DNA of 64,000 nt from Cytidiella melzeri (GCA_022592445.1 JABYQR010000055.1:1-64000); one strand, 5' to 3'. Positions 36,149 to 48,102 are shown, counted from the first letter of the stretch. The notes: a model not told the origin generated them from the letters alone. Numbers and translations: made by a program.

Positions 36149-36174
36149 GGATAAGTGATAACAGGTACTTATCC
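36149..36174. promoter_or_regulatory. Inverted pair of GATAAG sites
   Basis: GGATAAGT at 36149-36156 faces ACTTATCC at 36167-36174, only 10 bases apart. This is the tightest of the three pairs and lies about 740 bp past the stop codon of SEN54. Confidence 0.45.
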
Positions 36175-36914
36175 GCTGACAGCTTCGGCATTGGGCGATT
36201 GCATATCTTTGAAGATTGTGAGCCCGACTGGCGTCGGAGAGTATCGACACGCTAGTGGCCATGATGAGTAACGATGAATACAGTAAGGGTCGAGAGAGGG
36301 GATTACAGTGCGCAGAGGATCGTCCAATCTAAACTCCCGGAAATCTCTAGGAATGCTGGGTATTACTCAAGCGAACATGTCCACGTCGTCCTTGTTCATT
36401 GTAAAGATGGTGGACACCGTGCAAACGCGCAGTTGTCAACATGTCACGGATAAATCAGTGACGAAATTTTTGAACTAGAAGGCCGCGTTTCCAAGGTAAA
36501 ACCGTATGTAAAGTGCGTTCACGGAAGACAGCGATTTTGTATTTACGAACAAGGTGTTCAAGTCGGCATCTTTGGACACATTGCATTCATTTCCCCACGC
36601 GAGTATTGCCCGTATCACGGAGATATTTGACAGCTTGAGAGGGAGTTGTGCTGTGAACCCTGGCCTAAACCAGACGGGGTTCATTTGAACCTGTCCTGCT
36701 CGTTGGTTCAAAACTAGTTGGTGTTGATCACCGCGGCTTTATCGTTGAGCGTGGGGTAAGGTATACAGTATGTCAGGTATGTTCTCGACGCGAATTCGTG
36801 GATGAATTTCAGCACTGAATAAAACGCATTGGCATGACTAGTGAACTTGTAGTATATGCCAACAATGCAAACTGTTCAAGCAAGAACCCTATGAGCTACA
36901 GCCCATGTCGCCGG

Positions 36915-38580
36915 TCAATTCATGGGAAAGTCCTCGAAGGCACCTTGTCCAAATCTGAAAAAGCTGATCATACCGGCATCCACAGCGGCGACCACGACCA
37001 TCTTTTTGCCGGCCTTCATAACCGCAAAGGGATTAGGTCTTCGTGCGAGTGGCTTAGGCGGTTGTGGCGTCGAGGTAGTCGGCCATATCCATGACAGGAG
37101 CCGAAGGTAGAACGACGGCTGGACGACAGGAACATGTGACGGGCCAGATAGGGAGGACAGCGCAGGTTTGTCTGGTACGAGCGTCCGACGTCGTGGGGCA
37201 GGCGGCGGAAGCTCGGGCAGGACGTCAAAGAGGTCGTGCAGCTCAGAGAGGGATGGTACCGGAGTCGTCCGTGCGCTATATGAGCAGTTAGTTCACCGGT
37301 TCGACAGCTTGATGGGAATGAACGGACGCCTTACTCTATGACCACTATGGAGAAGTCTGGAACCGGCGGTGCGGTTTTCTTGAATGCGGTGGAAGGCTTG
37401 TAAACGTTGTAGAATATTTGGTAAGGTGAATTGGACTCCGGCGTTTTGATTTGCAAGGGAACGTTATGGCCTGACGGCAAGAAACGCAAAGATCTGAATA
37501 CGGAAGCTACGTTATGGAGTACTAAGTTGCAGTCCCACTTCAGCGCAGATGAGTTGCTCGAACGACGCACTATTACTGAGATTGTGGTGTATCCAACGAT
37601 TGAGACGCAGAGGATGCCACCAGTCGAACGGTCTCGAGAAGAACTGCGACATCCTTGCGAATGGCCAAATCAGTAAGTCGTAAAGTCGCGACCATATGCT
37701 TGCACGTTTGCTTGCGTCACGAGTAGGAAATGGAGCCGCAGCAGGATATGCGTCAGACGGACGAACAGCTCTTGTAACTGCATAACCCAAACGCCTGAGA
37801 TACGCGTAGACCTAGAGTAGAACTATCAGCATGGGATGATCTATGTTCCTTGTGACCTGACCTGGTATTTCTCCAAGGTCAATCCTTCCGTTCCAATCAT
37901 TTCCGCGAAAGCTTGCTGAGCAGTGATCGGCGCACCCGCCATATCCTCCAGGCCTGGAGAACCAATGATATCTGACTCGAAGGGCTTCCAACAATACAAC
38001 GAGCCTCGTTCGACGAGGTACAGAGCTTCCTCCGGAAGCAGCTCTAGTCGTTTCTGAACCTTTTGCAGACCTTCAGCACCGTTCGCTTGAGCCCTCGAGA
38101 CAGAATGTCCCATGCTTGAAAAGTGTATTCCTCGGGCTACCGTTACATGCGCACGAGCAATGCTGGGATACCAGATACCATAGCTCATGGCCTTGCTGCT
38201 CAAATTTCAATCCAAAGGTACGATTGACAGTAATTTGAAGACGCACCTCGAGGTACTCCGTGTCGCTTTCAGAGCCTCAAGCATCGCTGACCTCGCGCGA
38301 TCCAATACATGCCGCTGAAGACCTGAACCCCCGCTGACTTTCGGCTCGAAATCTTTTTCACCTCGCTTGGGAATCACTGGACGAGCAGCGGTGCTGTATG
38401 AGGGTGACAAATCTGTTATGTGGGCATGAAAAAAAGTGTTCGAAACAGCACATACGGCAATTTTGTCCAGTCAAGTCCTTCGTCTTCATCTTCAGAGGCC
38501 TGTGCATCGTCGTCCTCACGTCTTTCGTCAGACAGCGCTGGTTTAGAAACAAAGCTTGGTGCCTCTATACTGTCATCCAT
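36915..38580 (-). CDS. SEN54: tRNA-splicing endonuclease subunit SEN54
   Basis: SEN54 is a structural subunit of the SEN2-SEN34-SEN54-SEN15 endonuclease that cuts introns from pre-tRNAs. Six exons join in phase to 457 residues: 38456-38580, 38247-38393, 37862-38195, 37577-37811, 37335-37506 and 36915-37275. An acidic start (MDDSIEAPSF, then EDEDEGLDW) leads to the family block WYPSIARAHVTVARGIHF. The core LLPEEALYLVERGSLYCW and AFAEMIGTEGLTLEKYQVYA follows, then YLRRLGYAVTR. Near the C-terminus come SLRFLPSGHNVPL, FYNVYKPSTAFKK, PVPDFSIVVIDAR, PNPFAVMKAGKKMVV and SFFRFGQGAFEDFP, all family signatures. It shares a 472-bp divergent promoter with the F-box gene at 39053. The exon 4 donor was chosen because it restores the frame leading into SVFRSLRF. 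Confidence 0.94.
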
Positions 38581-39052
38581 ATTTATTTTTCACCGTGTTA
38601 GTCGCGAGCAAGGGTGGCTTCCAATGATGAAGAGGGTTTCGGTCTCGCAGCCATTTTGAATTTAGGAGTTATGAATTCGCAAGTAGCGCCCGTTTTACAG
38701 CTTGGACTTGGACAGCCACCATCCTAGTTAGATTCACCACACTAGCCTCGCACATACTGAGGCATCCAAGAAACCCCAGATTGAGGCTAGAACGGTGTGT
38801 CTTGGATCCTGCTATTTGCAGGAACTCACGCGTTCGACGTGGGGAGTAGCAGCCTGGCTTCAAGCTGTGCGTAACTGCGACAATACTATCTATCCCGTCC
38901 AGCAGAATTTGTCTAATTCATTCAGAGGTGCGTATATTGTGAAGTTTATGAGCATGGCCGCTTTCAACTGCATGAACTTCCAGTCCGCCATACGAAGGCC
39001 TTCCTGCCACTACTTCGTACAACTCTGTGGATTCACAACTGGCTAGCCTTTC
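38581..39052. promoter_or_regulatory. Divergent promoter between SEN54 and an F-box gene
   Basis: These 472 bp separate two genes transcribed outward. ORFs in it (for example 38795-39046) show no recognisable product, and no clear element was identified. Confidence 0.5.
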
Positions 39053-40946
39053 ATGGATTTGGATACATTTGAGTTCGACATGCAGAAGATGCGATCTTCC
39101 GCAAAGTATCTCAGCCAGTGTTCCGACTGGCTCGCTGCAGGAGATGGCAATTTGGGCAGGTAAGCCACTACTTCTTCACTTAAAGGGGCAAGGATTTAAT
39201 CGACTTACCATAGCTATATTGCTGAGGGCTTTGATATTGCCGAGGGTTTGAAAATTGAGATGGTATGTCAGTCGCGTTCTTGAGCCCCTCCCAGTCTAAT
39301 CAGAGGCCCATTAGCTCGACCAGACGATGCAGGAGCTCAAAAATGTTCTGCGGAGGCTTGACAGCGTACGCAACGAGCTGGTCCCTATCAATCGCCTTCC
39401 TGCGGAGCTCCTGGTTGCTATATTTGAATGTCTGACGGATATGCACCATCGTCCAGCAGAAGCGCTGCCCTTGGAACGTATAGGCTCCTCGTGGCCGGTT
39501 ATTCAAAGTGTTTGTCGCCTTTGGAGACACCTTGTCGTGCACTCGCCGACGCTATGGACCCAAATCTTCGTTTCATACTCGCGCGGTAAACTTCGAAGGG
39601 ACTTGCTTTCGATGAGCCTGAAACGATCGGGGAGTCTTCCTCTCACTGTCTACATTCCAATTCTGTCGTCCGGCGACGTTGACTCAGGTGGGATGAGGGA
39701 ACTTGTAGCGAACACCTCACGTATCCGCGATTTGCGTGTAAAAAGTTTCAACACCCTCGATCGCTTTACTTACGAGGCAAGCGCACTGGAAGTCCTGGTC
39801 TTCAATTTTCGCACCATCCCTGCTGACCGCCGTGTGGAGCCTTTCGATAACTGGCAGACTCCTCGCTTACACACGCTCGTCTTGACCGCCCACTCCAACT
39901 GGCACGAACTGCCGATCCGTACCTTGCGCCATCTCATCCTCGAACAGGGGTCCTTCGGCGTCGAAGCTGTTCGAGGTCTACACACACTCCTATCGCTGAA
40001 TCCACGCCTAGAAGATTTAATATTACACAATGTGAATTCAAGAAATCCAAATGAGGAGTGGATGGCCCTGGACACATTGCCTTCGGTGGAAATGCCTCAC
40101 TTGAAGCGAGTCTCCGTCGTCGGTCCGAAGTCTGTCCATCGACATGCAATGCCGCGTTGTCTGCCAACAGAGTTTGTCGAAAAAATGCTGATTCTACATC
40201 GCGGCTGCGCGAAAGATTACGGCGCTATTTCGAGCAAGCAGTTGGCTACATTATTTTCAGACCTGCGCCGCTGCTTCATTCCAATCCAGAAGCTTTTTGT
40301 TGGGTCAGGCGGATACATCATTACTACCGATGGAAGTACGAGCTTCCGCATCTCGACACAGATCGACATGTTCTTGTCTCTGCGCGTTCCCCCCTCACTT
40401 CAGCCCCAGGTACAAGAGCTCTGGTTGTGGTCGGGCCACGACATCGCTCTCTCCGCGCTACAAAACATGACTGAACTGAAGAAACTCGTCCTACGTGTGA
40501 ATATCTCGCAAATTCTTCACAAAATCACGGCATACAATCTCTTTCCTTCCTTGGCGGAACTACAGCTACACCAACCTCAACAGAACCGCTTGCGTACGGC
40601 TTTGATCTTGGCGTTGGTCGAGAAGCTGGTAGGGCAGAACCGCCCAGTCGAGGTGTTGCGATTCGTGTTCGACCCCTACCCACCCCAGGGTTTGAGCAAT
40701 TCGTCTCATGTGGATCCTGTCGAGCTTCAAAAAGAAGTCACGGATCAATCGCGACCGGAGTATGAGACGTTTGCGCTGGAGAACGCTCACAAATTTGAAC
40801 AGCTTGTCCCTCGCGTTATATTTCACGGTAGTAGAGAACAGCCGTGTCGAATGCAGTTGCCAGAGATCTGCGCAGTTGACTCCTCTGCTCATTCTTACTG
40901 GAAAAAATGGGACATACGTAGGAATCCGATAGTCGACCATTACTGA
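39053..40946 (+). CDS. F-box protein, probably leucine-rich-repeat type
   Basis: Three exons (39053-39159, 39214-39262, 39315-40946) join in phase to 595 residues. An N-terminal acidic/helical region (MDLDTFEFDMQ, QELKNVLRRLDSVRNELVP) precedes a classic F-box: INRLPAELLVAIFECL, then SWPVIQSVCRLWRHLVVHSP and TLWTQIFV. The long C-terminal part has repeated leucine-rich strands (LEVLVFNF, LHTLVLTAHSNWHEL, LRHLILEQG, LEDLILHNV, ELKKLVLRVN). This is the LRR-like layout of the many basidiomycete F-box proteins that have an 'LPxELLxxIF' box after a short coiled coil. It would connect a substrate to an SCF ubiquitin ligase. It is unrelated in sequence to the duplicated F-box pair at 4-8.5 kb. Substrate unknown. 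Confidence 0.88.
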
Positions 40947-41222
40947 TGTACTTGTACTCCAGCAGAAGAAATTCATGCACGGTTCTACGCTAAGTGGTGT
41001 TCGAGACCTGCAAACCATATATGCACGTTGATTAAAATTACAGAATCTAGTTAATTTTACATGGTTCCTCCGTTTTGAAAGTCGGTATAGTGATGTTATG
41101 AAAAGCAGTGACACATAGCACACATAGAAAGCGACAGTACCGAGCGATTTCCAAGTCATGCCCAAATTACGCAAGAGAAACCTATCCTCACCATAACCTA
41201 ATTCCTACCACCATTCCTGGTA

Positions 41223-43584
41223 TCAATCCACTTCGTCACCGCCGTTCGGAGGCGGAGATCGTGGATTCCTCCAGGACGTAAGGTTGCGGAACATCGACCG
41301 AAGAGGCGATACATTATGTTCAGCCTGCGTGATCGGTAATTGATTGCTGTCGTGGGTTGAAGTAGATTGAGCCGCGTGCGTTGACGAAGTAAGCGACGCC
41401 GTCACCATATCAAGGGGAATTGAAAGACGTCGAGTGTTGAGGAGCGAATTCAAGCCGTGGTACATAGCTTGTGGGTGGGTGGTGAATGAAGCAGGCGCAG
41501 GGGCCACTGGAGACAAAGAACTGACATGCGTAGTTGAGGATGTTAGGTCACTGGGGGGCGTGGGCGTGATGGTTCTGCCAGCGAGTTCTTGTATGTGCGA
41601 TGAAATAGGTGACTGTACCACATCGTCTGCTTCAGAAACGATCGGTGTAGATCGCCCGCTCCCTGGTGGTTCTGAGGCGATGGGAGGTCCTGGTACGAAT
41701 GGACTATCAGCGTCACTGCCTGCGTCCTCGTCTAGCAGCGGTGAAGGCTCTTCATTGGATGTTTGTTCGAGTGGCGAATTTCCATGCTCGTCATCAGAAA
41801 TAGGTTCGAGTGGAGGAACATCGTCCTCATCGTCCTCGGGAGCTGAGGCAGGTACCACAAGCGACGGGTTCGACAACCCATCCTCAGAATTCCCTGCGAA
41901 CACCATGTCGTGGTCGAAGGCATCATCACCATGCCTGTTGACGGCATTCTGTTCTCCCATGCGAGTCGGAACTGTTATCATGGATTGCACGACATTGAGT
42001 GGTAGAGGATTATTGAGCTCTTCGGCAGTGAGGCGGAGTCGAGGTGGGACTTCAGCCACGCTGGATGTGGGCTGATCAGTAGCAGGAGCCGTTATATGCA
42101 CGCCAGCATCCGCTGTGTCGTCCTCATTTTCGTCGTCTGCATCTTCAGATTCTGAGTGGTAGCCCTCAGCTTGCATTGACCTAGAAAGCGTGGTAGCTAG
42201 GTGCGATGTCGTCAGATGTTGCTCATGACAAAGTTTATATTTGCTTACGAGACAGAGCACGATGAGGCACCTGTTTCCTCCGTCTCTCCTCTTTCTTCAG
42301 CCACTTTGCGAATCCTCGCCCTCGAGGCGGCGCCCACAACTGGGCCAGTGGTCGGCCAGTCATAGGATCTCTTCGATCACGTAGGGTCAGTGAGTCTGGA
42401 TCGATATCGAACCTGCACGTCGGACACGTTGTCTTCCGAGCCACCCAAGGGTCCAGGCAACCTGCGTGGAACAGGTGCATTCCTGGGCAGGGGAAAGCCA
42501 CTATACGTTCAGGGCGATCCTGAAGCTGACAGAACGGAAGCGCTGCAAGCATAACCTCCACTTCAGACAGTTGTGGGGGCTCGAGGTGGTCAGAAATGAA
42601 AGTGTCGCGGCATACAGCGCATCCTTCATCATCCCCTGCATCGTAACCTTTCCTGAGGTGCTCGTACCGAGAGACAAGGGACGAGGGAATCTCTTCGAGT
42701 GCCTTCATGATGAGTTCCGCTCGGAAAGTGTCGATATATGTCTGCTGAGGGGAAGAAGGTCGGAAGATTAAGCGCATTTGTTGTGATAACGCAGCGAGCA
42801 GCGCAATTGGACGTTCGGGTGCATTGGCAATTGCAGGTTGCGACGACGCGGTATCTGACTGTCTTGGCTGCTGCGAGCCATCGAGTCTCAACGCCCGCGA
42901 CATCTCTTGTAATGTGTCTCCCAACCGTGGATCGTTCTCAATCATAGACCATAACTCGGGGACTTCAATCTCTTCCTCGACGTCTGCCCAATCGTCTACC
43001 ACCAAGTCGAAGAATTCCCTACGCAATCCTCGCCCTGATTCTTCAGGGGGGGCTGGAGAAAGACGTGGAAGCTGGTCTGCCTCATAGCCGTCCTCAAGGT
43101 CGCTAACATCCTCTTCACTTTCGGAGAGTCGCAAAGCGTTGAGTAGGGGGTCATCTGAAGAATCTGATATTGTTTGAAGGGACGGCAGACTGTCATTGCT
43201 AGCATTTCCAGAATGTCGAGGGCGAGAAGTCCACCACGAGATCTGCGTTGTGGTCGAAGTTGACGCGGATGTGGCCTGTTGGGATTCGACGCTAAGCGCA
43301 TGTCTCCGACGCGTCATGCCTGATGTGCGTCGTGGGTTCCTCTCCCTGGAGGTCGACGCTGTTGGGGTAGCCTCATCGTCGGAAGACACCGCGTTCAGCG
43401 ACGGCATACTGTCGCCACTGTCTTCGCCGGAATCTTCTTCGTTGGGATGTGAAGGTGCGCTCGCTGAGGTACAAGGGTCCAAGGGCGATCCTTGTTGGGT
43501 TTCTGCTTGAACATCTTCTGACGAGGAGCTTGAGGCCGCTGCACCGTTGACCACAGCGTCAAGGAGGGAGGCGGGAAGGTCCAT
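41223..43584 (-). CDS. RING-H2 finger protein, probable E3 ubiquitin ligase
   Basis: Two exons (42249-43584 and 41223-42196, intron 52 nt) give 769 residues. A Ser/Asp/Glu-rich, probably disordered N-terminus (DSMPSLNAVSSDDEA) leads to a RING-H2 at about residues 322-391. It reads CAVC, a 40-residue spacer, C-x3-H-x2-H-x2-C in FPCPGMHLFHAGC, then TTCPTC. The C3HHC3 pattern supports E2 binding and ubiquitin ligase activity. A basic WLKKEERRRK segment follows. The second exon codes for a very acidic, Ser/Pro-rich tail (DADDENEDDTADAG, APEDDEDDVPPLEP). The ATG at 43584 (MDLPASLLDAV) was preferred to an in-frame ATG at 43851 because the extra 89 residues look non-coding and would crowd the divergent HOS3 promoter. 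Converges on the F-box gene with 276 bp between stops. Substrate and exact orthology unknown. Confidence 0.85.
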
Positions 43585-43989
43585 AAGGCGACGAGACGAA
43601 TGCAGCTTTCGCGTAGCTGCTTGCCACCGGACGCCACAATGAACTTTGTATCCAGATGAATTACAACCTGCGCTCACCAGTAGTAGTCTGTCGACAGCAC
43701 CAATGTGCGCTACCACCCACGATGACTGAAGGTTGTTAATGCTGAGACTATAGGGTGCGGGGAACAAGACGAAAGCACGCACTAGCCCGTGACGGTCGCT
43801 TAAGTAGCACCGGGAGCACTTGCAGAAATTAGGGAGTCCGACCGCGTTCACGCCAACTTGAAGTTTATGAACTTGAACTTGAAGCAGACTGTCAGCCGAG
43901 ACCAGACAATTGCAGCAAGTTCGTATCTCTTTCGTCTATTCACGGAGTGCTACCGTCTGACAGATACAACCTTCAGTAGAGGTGGCAAC
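43585..43989. promoter_or_regulatory. Divergent promoter between the RING gene and the deacetylase
   Basis: About 405 bp lie between the outward-facing starts. In-frame extensions of both genes enter this region (to 43851 on minus, from 43858 on plus), so leader length is uncertain. No specific site was recognised. Confidence 0.5.
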
Positions 43990-46137
43990 ATGTCAACTGA
44001 GGCTACTACGGTATTCCTGCAGGACGCGGGTCTTCGACACCGATTCATAAGGTCGAAAGACACTTCGAACGTTGTCGAAAGGCCAGAACGCCTGCGCGCG
44101 GTGAATATCGGCGTTTCTGCTGCCGTCGCGATATACGAAGCATTTATCGAGCAACAAGCAAGTGAGGAGGCCAAGCCGAAACCTGGAGCTCAGTCAGCAG
44201 AAGAGGCTTTGACCACAGCACTGGAAGGCCTTGACATCGGTGGCAGAGCTCAATTCCCATCATCTATGCTCCTTATTCGTGTCCTCAAAAGCACGGCCAC
44301 TCTAGATGTGCTCGACCACCCTGCAGTAAAATTCGTTCATGGCGACATCGAAGGAGATGTGTACCTTGATAATCTCATCAAGTGGGCCAGAGAAAGCCGA
44401 GACAAAATAGCCCATGGCGGGTCCGAGATTCCTGCCAGTCTGGCTCAGGGCGATCTGTACCGTATGTCTACCGCAGCGTTGGTTGATTCCAGGAAGGCTG
44501 GTAGGCTGACACGCTTTCGCAACCTTTACTAGTATGTCCCACGTCTATGGATGCGATCCAAGGAGCGCTTGCGACAGTATGCGAGGCGGTAGATACAGTC
44601 GTGGCGAACTCTCGGCTTGCTGCGCAAGACTCGAAGGCAACCGATGGTCAGCCTTCGCCTAGCCGCAGCGGCTTTGTGGCGATAAGGCCACCCGGCCATC
44701 ATTGTGGTGAGGTGAGCCACATATCCTTGCAGTATGCGGATCTTACGGCTAGAGCGTTGCGCAGGACACCCCGAGCGGCTTCTGTTTTGTCAACAACGTC
44801 GTAGTTGGAGCAGCACATGGTAAGGGCAACATATAGCGATAACTTCGTGCTCGCAAGTGAATATCCCAAGCTAGCTCATTTGAACCACGGTGTTAATCGC
44901 GCCGTCGTTTTCGACATTGATCTGCACCACGGCAATGGCACTCAAGCTCTTGTGTGGCAGATAAACGAGGAAACGTACCGACAACAATTAGAACATTCTT
45001 CTGGTGCTGCTTCAGAAAAACCAGGCTTACAGATGTTCTATGGCAGTCTCCATGACATTCTGTCATATCCTTGTGAGGTGGGCATAACCATTTTATCCGT
45101 CGATTCCACAATACTGACGTCGCGTGATTTTCAGGACGGTAAACCTGAGCTGGTGCAGGCGGCATCGGCTTCAATACACGGTCCTCACGGTCAGTATATT
45201 GAAAATATACATCTACTGCCTTACACGTCTGATGAACATTTCTGGGGCGAGCTCTACGAGAAACAATATACTAAGCTTTTTAAGCGAGCGGCGACCTTCG
45301 TCGAGGAGACCGCAAAGCACAATTCCATGGACGATGTATTGATCTTCATCAGGTATCGGACACCCTATCGATTACTTCTCTACTTCAAGCACTGATTGCG
45401 TTTGACATTCAGTTGTGGATTTGATGCCTGCGAGCATGAATACGAATCCATGTCTCGCCATGGACGCAAAGTCCCAGTCGGCTTCTACCATCGGTTCGCC
45501 CGAGACGCACAAGCTTTCGCTGACAAGTTCGCAAACGGCAGACTCATAAGCGTACTCGAGGGTGGATATAGTGACAAGGCCTTGACGAGCGGTGTTATGG
45601 CCCATGTATCTGGTCTCGCCGGTCTACCTTATACCCCAGAATGGTGGAGTGAAGATAACTTGACCACGGTGCATAGATTTCTTCATCTTTGCTGTGTTTG
45701 AGCTGCCTATTTACGAAACACTTACCCAGTTGGAGAAGACAGCCAAAAAACGCCGAGGTGGAAGAACGTCCTTGAATCCCAATACACCGCCAGCGCCATG
45801 GATCGAACGTGCAGTTGAAGTCTTCTCTGCCATCGGGAGCAACCCGCCTCCCGTTCAACCCGTCGTACCTCCAATGTCGATGGCTTTACGCGACAGATCG
45901 AAAGCGGCCACGTCTGTTGCGTCCAGCGAACCTGCCACTACGTCGAAGAAGATTTCGAAGCCGAAGGAGAAACCTGTGAGCACAGCGAAGAATGAGATGA
46001 AGACGGCCGACGATGAAATTGAGGCTGCCGCTCGGCCAGAACCACAACCTCAGAAGAAACTCCCTCGGGTTATACTGAAGCTAGGCCCTGAGCCAACCCC
46101 CGCCCCGCCGACCTCGGTGTCTGAAGAGTGGTCATGA
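43990..46137 (+). CDS. HOS3: Histone deacetylase, HOS3 type
   Basis: HOS3 is a trichostatin-resistant fungal class of zinc-dependent lysine deacetylase. Seven exons join in phase to 596 residues: 43990-44461, 44533-44711, 44765-44819, 44875-45077, 45135-45352, 45413-45668 and 45730-46137. The N-terminal RFIRSKDTSNVVERPERLRA block is typical of the class. Catalytic landmarks are IRPPGHHCGEDTPSGFCFVN (tandem His), FDIDLHHGNGTQ (zinc Asp/His), SCGFDACEHEY (second zinc Asp) and LEGGYS near the C-terminal end of the fold. A KKRRGG segment and a Lys/Pro-rich tail follow, which could mediate nuclear or bud-neck targeting. The last intron (45669-45729) was placed by phase, joining WWSEDNLTT to LEKTAKKRRGG. 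The start MSTEATTV at 43990 is preferred over an in-frame ATG at 43858. Converges with the SAM carrier gene, 150 bp stop to stop. Confidence 0.93.
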
Positions 46138-46287
46138 CAAATCTTACACGTCCTTGACAACTGGCCAGATTCCCGATAATCTTGCTATCCGTCTTGAGGC
46201 TTGTTGTACATTGTTTTGAGTTGCGAGTTGCAAGAGAAAAGCGTCTACATTAATGGTAGATACATGTAAAGAATATCTAAGAGTCAT

Positions 46288-47415
46288 CTAGTGTCCGGAT
46301 AAGCTTTGGACAGCTAATTCGTAAACTCCGAGGAAGACTGCACCGCCTGCTGAGATCCACAAGGTACGTGGTAGTACGCCTGAGAACAGTGTTCCGACAC
46401 CCTCAGTTGTGTATATGTGCACAAGTCTTTTCAAGAGAGACGGCATCTTTGCTTGGGAATGATTTTGCTAGGTACAAGTCAGAATTGGGGCCTGGTGAAA
46501 TGGAATGACGGAACACACCTTCAAGTCAAGCATGATACGCGTTTTGAGTACGTCCAGAGGTGTGGTTGCTGCAGCAGCAAAGCCGCCAGATATACTACCA
46601 CACGCTGCAGCTTCGTAGACGTATAACGACCTCCCACCTCGATTTCGAGAGAGCCGCAGCTTGAGCCATTCGTAGAGAGGGAATTGGAGTGAAGTGAACG
46701 GAATCTGCGCGTGTGTGCCGAGAATGAGCAGACAATACAACAGCACTGTGACGAGCCTTACTTCTCTCATGACGGTGATACCGAATCCCCGGTAGAAACC
46801 GCGAAGACCTTCTTGGCTGAGGACAAGCTTGGCTGCGGAGAACGAAGAGCCTGCGAGGTTCCCGTAGCTTGCTGTTTGCATACGTGTCTTAATAATTTCT
46901 GTAGGCACGCGCACAAGACAGGCCGCCTGTAAGTTGATTAATCCTGGGCCGTTCAGTCGCGAGACAAGATGCACAAAAAATCTGACGGACCACTTCGCCT
47001 ACAGACGCAGACAGCATATGTGACACCGATGCCAGGTGCGAAGGGAGAGGAGAGTGCTGTTTGAGCGTGTCATACGTGCAGAAGAACAACGCGGCTGGGC
47101 CAGAGTGTTCGTCAACTCGTTGGCATGCCGTTTATGGGACCTTACATACCTCCAGGTGCACCGCCCACTATCACACTCCCAACGCCATTATATATTCCTT
47201 TGAAACCCCCGGCTTTGATAAATCCCTGCGGTGACTGTAGACGCGTCTTCACCGTGTCGATGGGAAAGAATAGAAGGTCTACACAAGTCCCAGCTAATCC
47301 ACCTGACTATAAAGCTATAAGTATAGAATGAACCCTGACAAGGGCAACGCCAACTTACCATGAGAGACTGGTGGAACGCAGGTCCCTTTTGGGACGACTC
47401 GACGCGGTCGGTCAT
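46288..47415 (-). CDS. PET8: Mitochondrial S-adenosylmethionine carrier
   Basis: PET8/SAM5 exchanges cytosolic S-adenosylmethionine for S-adenosylhomocysteine across the mitochondrial inner membrane. It supplies methylation and biotin/lipoate chemistry in the matrix. Six exons join to about 275 residues. All three carrier repeats and their PX(D/E)XX(K/R) signatures are present: [27 protein letters not shown] and [10 protein letters not shown]. The first signature is followed by [15 protein letters not shown], which is characteristic of SAM carriers, as is [15 protein letters not shown]. Six membrane helices are expected. The start [19 protein letters not shown] was chosen because a 52-nt intron (47307-47358) then joins it in phase to [14 protein letters not shown]. 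Exon 2 is 47150-47306, and exon 3 begins at 47094. The gene is complete, and all helix glycines checked by eye look normal. Confidence 0.93.
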
Positions 47416-48102
47416 AGCATCGGCTAGTCTCCTTTGTGGTACGCGGTGAAATTGACAAGCTCCAAGAGTAGGTGGTGTGCGCACTGAGGGTAGCGGTCAT
47501 CGTTCGACATGGAGGGTATTCGGAATTGGGCGCATCAATGAATGATCCTTTTGGGATGAGTCGGGATCGCATCAGGCGACACTGATCCTCATCATGTAAT
47601 CAAAACTCCCGACTCTCCCTCAAATGCGAATAGCTGCCAGTGAACGATGATCTATGGTAAGTATTGCACGCATACTCGTTGCTTAGCATTCCTTGTAGGC
47701 TCCACCATTCGGATAATTTCCTGCACAAGACTATTGGAGGTGCTCAGTCATTTCGTCAATGTACGGTCTATTCAAGTCAAGCTTCACTTCTGTGTCGCCA
47801 AGCGGGACGCCGATCAGTTCATTGGGCAAGAGCTACAAGGCTTCAAGAATGGACGACAAAACCATAGGGTCTAAATGCAATGATTTACCGTACATTGGCA
47901 CAGGGGCGCAGCAAACTCAGGCTCGTCCCACCGTGACATATATGGAGTCAAATATCGACAAAGCAATCACGCTGAACTTATGTAGGTTGATGAAGACCAC
48001 TTGACGTCGTGACCGCCCGTAGGTGTCGATACAACGCAATGCTGTGCTGTTGCTATTTCTTGACTCGCCATGCCACGCGTGAATGTTTCGTCGTGATCCG
48101 TA
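47416..48102. other. Intergenic region between the SAM carrier and carboxypeptidase genes
   Basis: This contains the SAM carrier promoter at its left side and the carboxypeptidase 3' flank at its right. A plus-strand ORF of 81 codons (47759-48004) and a possible tiny spliced ORF starting at 47647 were inspected. Neither resembles a known protein. Confidence 0.4.

Larger units (their letters stand above)
20963..36914. other. Long gene-poor stretch, right part
   Basis: Sixteen kilobases lie between the Ecl1-like gene and SEN54 without a gene I can support. The part 21240-22520 is strongly pyrimidine-rich on the plus strand, like a promoter or 5' leader of an unseen plus-strand transcript. ORFs at 21169, 24289, 25144, 34139 and 35327 were inspected, and none resembles a known domain. 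The tract also holds the inverted repeats at 26123-26190, 29721-29744, 32583-32635 and 33917-33946. Paired GATAAG sites lie at 30798, 33743 and 36149, with microsatellites near 31172-31203 and 31477-31498. No tRNA, rRNA or recognisable transposase was seen. Confidence 0.55.

Noticed and set aside
40566..41174. 202-codon minus-strand ORF
   Set aside because: It mostly lies antisense to the last exon of the F-box gene, with no recognisable domain.
41434..42075. 213-codon plus-strand ORF
   Set aside because: It is antisense to the acidic second exon of the RING gene; its Ser/Gly-rich content is simply the complement of Asp/Ser/Pro codons.
45694..46137. HOS3 tail as a separate gene
   Set aside because: The frame starts at GTG, not ATG. 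A 61-nt intron ending at 45729 joins LTT to LEKTAKKRRGG in phase, so it is the last HOS3 exon.
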